The notes beneath the pieces were generated by a model, which saw only the letters and a program-made list of their open reading frames with translations, had not been told where the DNA came from and made no database searches. A stretch of 64,000 nt of DNA, from assembly GCA_035574175.1 (NCBI GenBank), contig DATLZB010000015.1, positions 1-64,000 of the forward strand, read 5' to 3'. Source of the DNA: DATLZB01 sp035574175 (GTDB lineage Bacteria; Pseudomonadota; Alphaproteobacteria; Rhizobiales; Hyphomicrobiaceae). Shown in pieces: positions 60,399 through 64,000 of the stretch (positions are counted from its first letter, which is position 1; every line of letters starts with the position of its first letter). The translations under genes and the position numbers were made by a program.

Positions 60399-61316
60399 TT
60401 GTCGGAACCGATCGATCCCGAACACGTCACGATTACGGAGCCGGTGCGGGGCTCGGACATTCCCGTCCAACTGATGTACGTGGCGATGATCGACGGCGTC
60501 TATGCGCCGGTCGGGCTCAGGACGCCCGGCGGCACCGGCCCCTTTCCGCTCGTGGTGTTCGCCTCGGGCAACGGCGGCGGCGGCATGGGCCTTGTGCGCC
60601 ATTACACCAACAACGTGAGCTGGACGCAGGAGCGCTTCCTCGACGCCGGCTACGCCGTGGCATGGGCGCGCTACCGCGCAGAGGTCGACTACGCCTACGA
60701 CAGAATCGGCAGTCTGATCGAGGATAGACGGCAGGGCCGTCAGCTCCTCAATCGAGGCCCACTCGAATACGAAGACGTCATTTCCATCATCGAGTATCTC
60801 AAGACGCTGCCGGCCATCGCCGGCGAACGGGTCGGCTATATGGGCATGAGCCACGCCGGCGAGATGGCCTTCAAGATCGCCTCCGAATACCACGGGGTGC
60901 GCGCGATGATCGCCAGCGAGCCGGCGGCCCACGAGTTCCTGCGCCTGAAGCCCGACGCCACGGTGCGCGTCAATCCGGCCACCGGCCTCCTCGACGTGGA
61001 ACGCATGCTGATGCGCGACTCAGAGCAGGTGCGCGCGATGATCAGCGAGGACGTCGCCCGCCAGCGCATGGGCACGATCAGGACGCCGATCTTCGTGCAC
61101 GGTCGCAACAGCGACGAGCTGCAGGGCATCTTTCGCGTCTGCTACGAGCTGCTCGTCGAACTCGGCAAGGAGACGAGGTGGCAAAGCTACGAGCACGACG
61201 TGCACGGATTCGTCTACGTGCAGCGGAATAAGGCCGGGGTCTATGATCCGGACCCCGTGCAAACTACGGCGGTGCGGGATTCGATCGCCTTTTTCGACGA
61301 ATACCTGAAGGGCTGA
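60399..61316 (+). CDS. Dienelactone-hydrolase-like alpha/beta hydrolase
   Basis: 305 aa from a TTG with AAGGTGG upstream. Alpha/beta hydrolase features: PLVVFASGNGGGGMGLVRHY (oxyanion), nucleophile YMGMSHAGEMAFKIA (Ser), IRTPIFVHGRNSDEL (acid) and SYEHDVHGFVYVQ (His). Prolyl-oligopeptidase/dienelactone hydrolase type. It is divergent from the copper operon and convergent with the FMN reductase gene. The substrate is not known. Confidence 0.85.
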   Translation: MSEPIDPEHVTITEPVRGSDIPVQLMYVAMIDGVYAPVGLRTPGGTGPFPLVVFASGNGGGGMGLVRHYTNNVSWTQERFLDAGYAVAWARYRAEVDYAYDRIGSLIEDRRQGRQLLNRGPLEYEDVISIIEYLKTLPAIAGERVGYMGMSHAGEMAFKIASEYHGVRAMIASEPAAHEFLRLKPDATVRVNPATGLLDVERMLMRDSEQVRAMISEDVARQRMGTIRTPIFVHGRNSDELQGIFRVCYELLVELGKETRWQSYEHDVHGFVYVQRNKAGVYDPDPVQTTAVRDSIAFFDEYLKG

Positions 61317-61397
61317 CGCTCGGTGCAAAGCGCGGCAGCGGGCGGCTGGAGTGATGGCGGGGCGGGATCGTGAAAGAAACGAAGTGCCTTCGCGCAC

Positions 61398-62027
61398 CTA
61401 CCGCGGGCCCTTGGCCGTGATGCGGCGTGCTGCCTCCTCCAGGCTCGAGCGCGGGGGCCGGCGCTGGACGAGACAAATCTCGTCAAGCAGCCGTTCGATG
61501 GCCTCAAGCGCGAACAGCCGTGTCGCCTCGTCGACGAGCCGTCCATCCTTGATCTTATGACGGGCGTTGCCGATCACCACCTGCCGGCCGGGCACGACCC
61601 GGGAAAAGGTGCCGTGCAGGGTCTCGTTGAGCTGGGCCTGGGCGCGCACGCCTCCCAAGATGCTCGAGGCGCTCGTCATGATGACGACCGGCTTGTTGAC
61701 GAGCGGAGAGTTCGAGGTCGGCCGCGACGACCAGTCGAGCGCGTTCTTGATCACACCCGACATGCCGTGGTTGTACTCGGGCGAGACGATAACGAGGCCG
61801 TCGGCCTCGGCTATGGCACGGCGCAGGCGGGCGACCGGGGCTGGCGGCGTTTCGGTGTCGTCATCCTCGTTGTAGAGCGGAACCTGCTCCAGTCCGAAGA
61901 TGGTCATCTCAACGCCGGCTGCAAGCGACTCTTTCAGCGTGCGCAGCACCGCCGTGCAGTTCGAGCCGCGGCGGATGCTTCCCGACAGGCCGAGCAGCGT
62001 GAATGGTCGTTTGGCGGAGGCATCCAT
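61398..62027 (-). CDS. NADPH-dependent FMN reductase
   Basis: 209 aa from the ATG at 62027 with AGGAGG seven bases upstream. Flavodoxin-like fold: LLGLSGSIRRGSNCTAVLR (FMN phosphate loop) and VIVSPEYNHGMSGVIKNALDW, a hallmark of NADPH-dependent FMN/azo/chromate reductases. It could supply reduced flavin to an oxygenase or reduce quinones. Convergent with the preceding gene and divergent from the FAH-family gene. Confidence 0.9.
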   Translation of the reverse strand: MDASAKRPFTLLGLSGSIRRGSNCTAVLRTLKESLAAGVEMTIFGLEQVPLYNEDDDTETPPAPVARLRRAIAEADGLVIVSPEYNHGMSGVIKNALDWSSRPTSNSPLVNKPVVIMTSASSILGGVRAQAQLNETLHGTFSRVVPGRQVVIGNARHKIKDGRLVDEATRLFALEAIERLLDEICLVQRRPPRSSLEEAARRITAKGPR

Positions 62028-62278
62028 GACCCCCCTCCTAACGGAAGGTGCGGAGCAGGTCCAGCGCGCCACTTCTCGTTGCTTGCCACCGGACCGGGAA
62101 AAAGGGGTCAGGTGCAGGAATGAGGTCTCTGGCCACAAACAAGAGCTCGGACCCTGGCGGCGACTCCTGCCCTGGCAAAGGGGGGCCGAGAGGACGGCGA
62201 AGGCTTTGACTTTTCACGAGGCCCACGCCAGATTTCCGCCGCGCCGTCAGGGCGTTCCATCCGAAGGGGGTGCGCACC

Positions 62279-63145
62279 ATGAAGCTCTGCCGCTTCGACG
62301 ATGACCGGCTCGGCCTCGTCATCGGCGATACGGTGCACGATGTCTCCCCCGCGCAGGAGGAAATCCGCCGACGCTATCCCTATGCCATGCAGGGCGATGC
62401 GGTGATTGCGGCACTCGGAGAGTGGCGCTCGCGGCTGGAGGAGATGGCTAAGCGCGCACCCAGGAAGCCGGTAGCGGAGGTCAAACTGCTGGCGCCCGTC
62501 GCGCGACCTTCCAAGGTTATGGCGGCCCCCACCAATTACGCCAAACACATCGCGGAGATGGCCGCACGGCGCGATCACAAACCACCCAAGATCAGCTCCA
62601 ACATCGGCGAGGCCGGCATCTTTCTCAAGGCCAACTCAGCGCTGGTCGGCGCCTCGGAGGGCATCCCCGTGCGCTTTCCAGAACGGCGCACCGAGCATGA
62701 GATCGAGCTCGTCGTCGTCATCGGCAAGGCCGGAACGGACATCCCGGCCGCGCGCGCCATGGAACATGTCGCCGGCTACACCATGGGCCTCGACATGACC
62801 GTGCGCGGACCGGAGGACCGCAGCTTCCGCAAATCCCTCGACGGTTATGCGCCGGTCGGCCCTTGGCTGGTGACCTCGGAGGAGATCGCCGATCCCGACG
62901 ATCTCAGGCTGACACTCCACGTCAACGGCGAACTGCGGCAGACGGCCGACACGCGCGAGCACATCTACAAGGTGGCGCGGCTCATCGAGTTCGCGTCATC
63001 CTTCTACACGCTCCATCCGGGCGACCTGTTGTTCACCGGCAGCCCGGCCGGCGTGGCGCCGGTCAAGGCCGGCGACGTCATCCGTGCCCATTCAAACGCG
63101 ATCGGCAGCATGGAGATCAGCGTGCGGGCGCATGGGCCGGCGTGA
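62279..63145 (+). CDS. Fumarylacetoacetate hydrolase-family protein (second)
   Basis: 288 aa from the ATG at 62279 with AAGGGGG upstream; the frame opens at GTG 62270. FAH fold: MKLCRFDDDRLGLVIGD, KLLAPVARPSKVMAAPTNYA, metal ligands RRTEHEIELVVVIGKAG and MGLDMTVRGPEDRS, and C-terminal LHPGDLLFTGSPAGVAP. It likely acts on a ring-cleavage product, since the next gene, 29 bp downstream, is an extradiol dioxygenase. It is distinct from the FAH gene at 36692. Confidence 0.9.
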   Translation: MKLCRFDDDRLGLVIGDTVHDVSPAQEEIRRRYPYAMQGDAVIAALGEWRSRLEEMAKRAPRKPVAEVKLLAPVARPSKVMAAPTNYAKHIAEMAARRDHKPPKISSNIGEAGIFLKANSALVGASEGIPVRFPERRTEHEIELVVVIGKAGTDIPAARAMEHVAGYTMGLDMTVRGPEDRSFRKSLDGYAPVGPWLVTSEEIADPDDLRLTLHVNGELRQTADTREHIYKVARLIEFASSFYTLHPGDLLFTGSPAGVAPVKAGDVIRAHSNAIGSMEISVRAHGPA

Positions 63146-63174
63146 GAGGCGGTCCGCTTTGGGGGAGTGAGTGC

Positions 63175-64000
63175 ATGATCAAGATCCGGCGCCTCGGACA
63201 TGCCACGCTGTCTACCGCCGACATCGAGAGCCAGATCGACTACTACACGCGCGTGCTCGGCCTCAGCCTCATCGAGCGCACGGTCGACCGTGCCTTTCTC
63301 GCGACCAAACAGGGGCTCGAGGCGATCGAGCTCGTCAACGGCGAGCCGGGCCGGCTCACCCGCCTCTCCTTCCAGATCGCGCCCGACAGCGATTGCGCGG
63401 CGGTGGCCAGGGAGTTGGAGCAGGCCGGGCTCAAATGCCAGATAAGGCACGGCATCTCGCCGGGGATCGATCGGGCAGTGAGCTTTACGGATCCCAAGGG
63501 CACCGAGGTCGATCTTTTTGCCGAATACAGGTTCTCCAAGAACGACCCGCAGCCCGCCATGTTCAACATCGTCAAGCTCGGCCACGTGGCCTATCGCGTC
63601 AGGGACGTGCAAGAAGTCGCCCGCTTCTACGGCGATCTCTTCGGCTTCCGCATCTCGGACTGGCGCGGCGACCACTTCGTGTTCATGCGCTGCAACACCG
63701 ATCACCACACACTCAACTTCGTCGTCGACGAGAGGCCGGCCTTGCACCACATCGCCTTCGAGGTGCTCGACTGGTCGGAGATCCACAAGGCGGTCGATTA
63801 CCTCGCCAAGAACGGAATCCACCTCGTGTGGGGACCGGGACGCCACATCATTGGTCACAACATCGCCACCTATCACCGCAACGCCGACAAGGTGCGCGTG
63901 GAGCTGTTCTGCGAGATGGACCAGATGAAGGACGAGGCGCTCGGCTATTTCGATCCGCGCCCGTGGCACCAGGAATTCCCGCTCAGGCCCAAACGGCACG
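63175..64000 (+). CDS. Two-domain extradiol ring-cleavage dioxygenase (VOC), partial
   Basis: From the ATG at 63175 with GGGGGAG upstream, open to the window edge (275 codons). It starts MIKIRRLGHATLSTADIESQ. Two VOC modules are visible. The second carries the Fe(II) ligands of type I extradiol dioxygenases: His137 (LGHVAYRV), His192 (LHHIAFEV) and Glu243 (VELFCEMD). It cleaves catechol-like rings. The preceding FAH-family gene would take the product, giving a short meta-cleavage unit. The C-terminus is missing, so length and substrate are uncertain. Confidence 0.9.
   Translation, partial: MIKIRRLGHATLSTADIESQIDYYTRVLGLSLIERTVDRAFLATKQGLEAIELVNGEPGRLTRLSFQIAPDSDCAAVARELEQAGLKCQIRHGISPGIDRAVSFTDPKGTEVDLFAEYRFSKNDPQPAMFNIVKLGHVAYRVRDVQEVARFYGDLFGFRISDWRGDHFVFMRCNTDHHTLNFVVDERPALHHIAFEVLDWSEIHKAVDYLAKNGIHLVWGPGRHIIGHNIATYHRNADKVRVELFCEMDQMKDEALGYFDPRPWHQEFPLRPKRH

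Overview
The window is high-GC, densely coded DNA from an alphaproteobacterium, most likely of the Hyphomicrobiales (Rhizobiales). The assignment is inferred from several order-typical genes: CpdR flanked by two N-formylglutamate amidohydrolase-family genes, a GapR/DUF2312 protein, a split pntA-pntAB-pntB transhydrogenase behind a tiny aa3-oxidase subunit IV gene, a bactofilin, a DUF882 protein, and two tandem small RNAs that look like the alphaproteobacterial alpha-r8 (MmgR) family. I see no rRNA, tRNA, IS element, CRISPR array or prophage.

Layout. 1-4.6 kb: start of a general L-amino-acid ABC transporter operon (aapP, then truncated aapJ), a GMC oxidoreductase, a GNAT acetyltransferase, a 67-aa orphan with its own terminator, and a DUF2267 protein behind an FNR/FixK-type palindrome. 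4.7-8.5 kb: a defence islet in which a type ISP restriction-modification gene has lost its methyltransferase and specificity core. A complete two-gene type II-like system (beta-class methyltransferase plus putative endonuclease) sits in its place on the opposite strand. 8.6-31.3 kb: core functions, namely transhydrogenase, bactofilin, ABC1 kinase, MFS transporter, Kup potassium uptake, M3 oligopeptidase, sigma-54 response regulator, L,D-transpeptidase, DUF882 protein, GapR, CpdR region, twin sRNAs, histidinol phosphatase and a FadB-type multifunctional enzyme.

31.3-47 kb: acyl-CoA synthetase, phosphoribosyltransferase/hydrolase pair, then two divergent catabolic groups. The plus-strand group runs cupin, TIGR02444 protein, fumarylacetoacetase-type hydrolase, 4,5-dihydroxyphthalate decarboxylase-like protein and class II aldolase. 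The minus-strand group runs aldo/keto reductase, Bug-type solute-binding protein, amidohydrolase with an apparent CTG start, two enol-lactonase-like hydrolases and a gentisate dioxygenase-like cupin. Together they look like uptake, decarboxylation, ring cleavage and hydrolysis of a hydroxylated aromatic acid, but the substrate cannot be read from sequence. 47.4-55.5 kb: a GAF/HisKA_2 histidine kinase, then the aerobic benzoyl-CoA (box) genes boxC and boxB with two alpha/beta hydrolases and an HMG-CoA lyase-type enzyme. 55.6-60.3 kb: a copper-handling operon (His/Cys-rich protein, small periplasmic protein, TolC-type lipoprotein, multicopper oxidase, cupredoxin, CusF-like protein). 60.4-64 kb: another catabolic patch (dienelactone-hydrolase-like enzyme, FMN reductase, fumarylacetoacetase-type hydrolase and an extradiol dioxygenase cut by the window edge).

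Most notable: the restriction-modification swap, the twin alpha-r8-like sRNAs, the CTG-started amidohydrolase, the N-formylglutamate amidohydrolase-DUF1244 fusion, and several catabolic enzymes whose catalytic residues look replaced.
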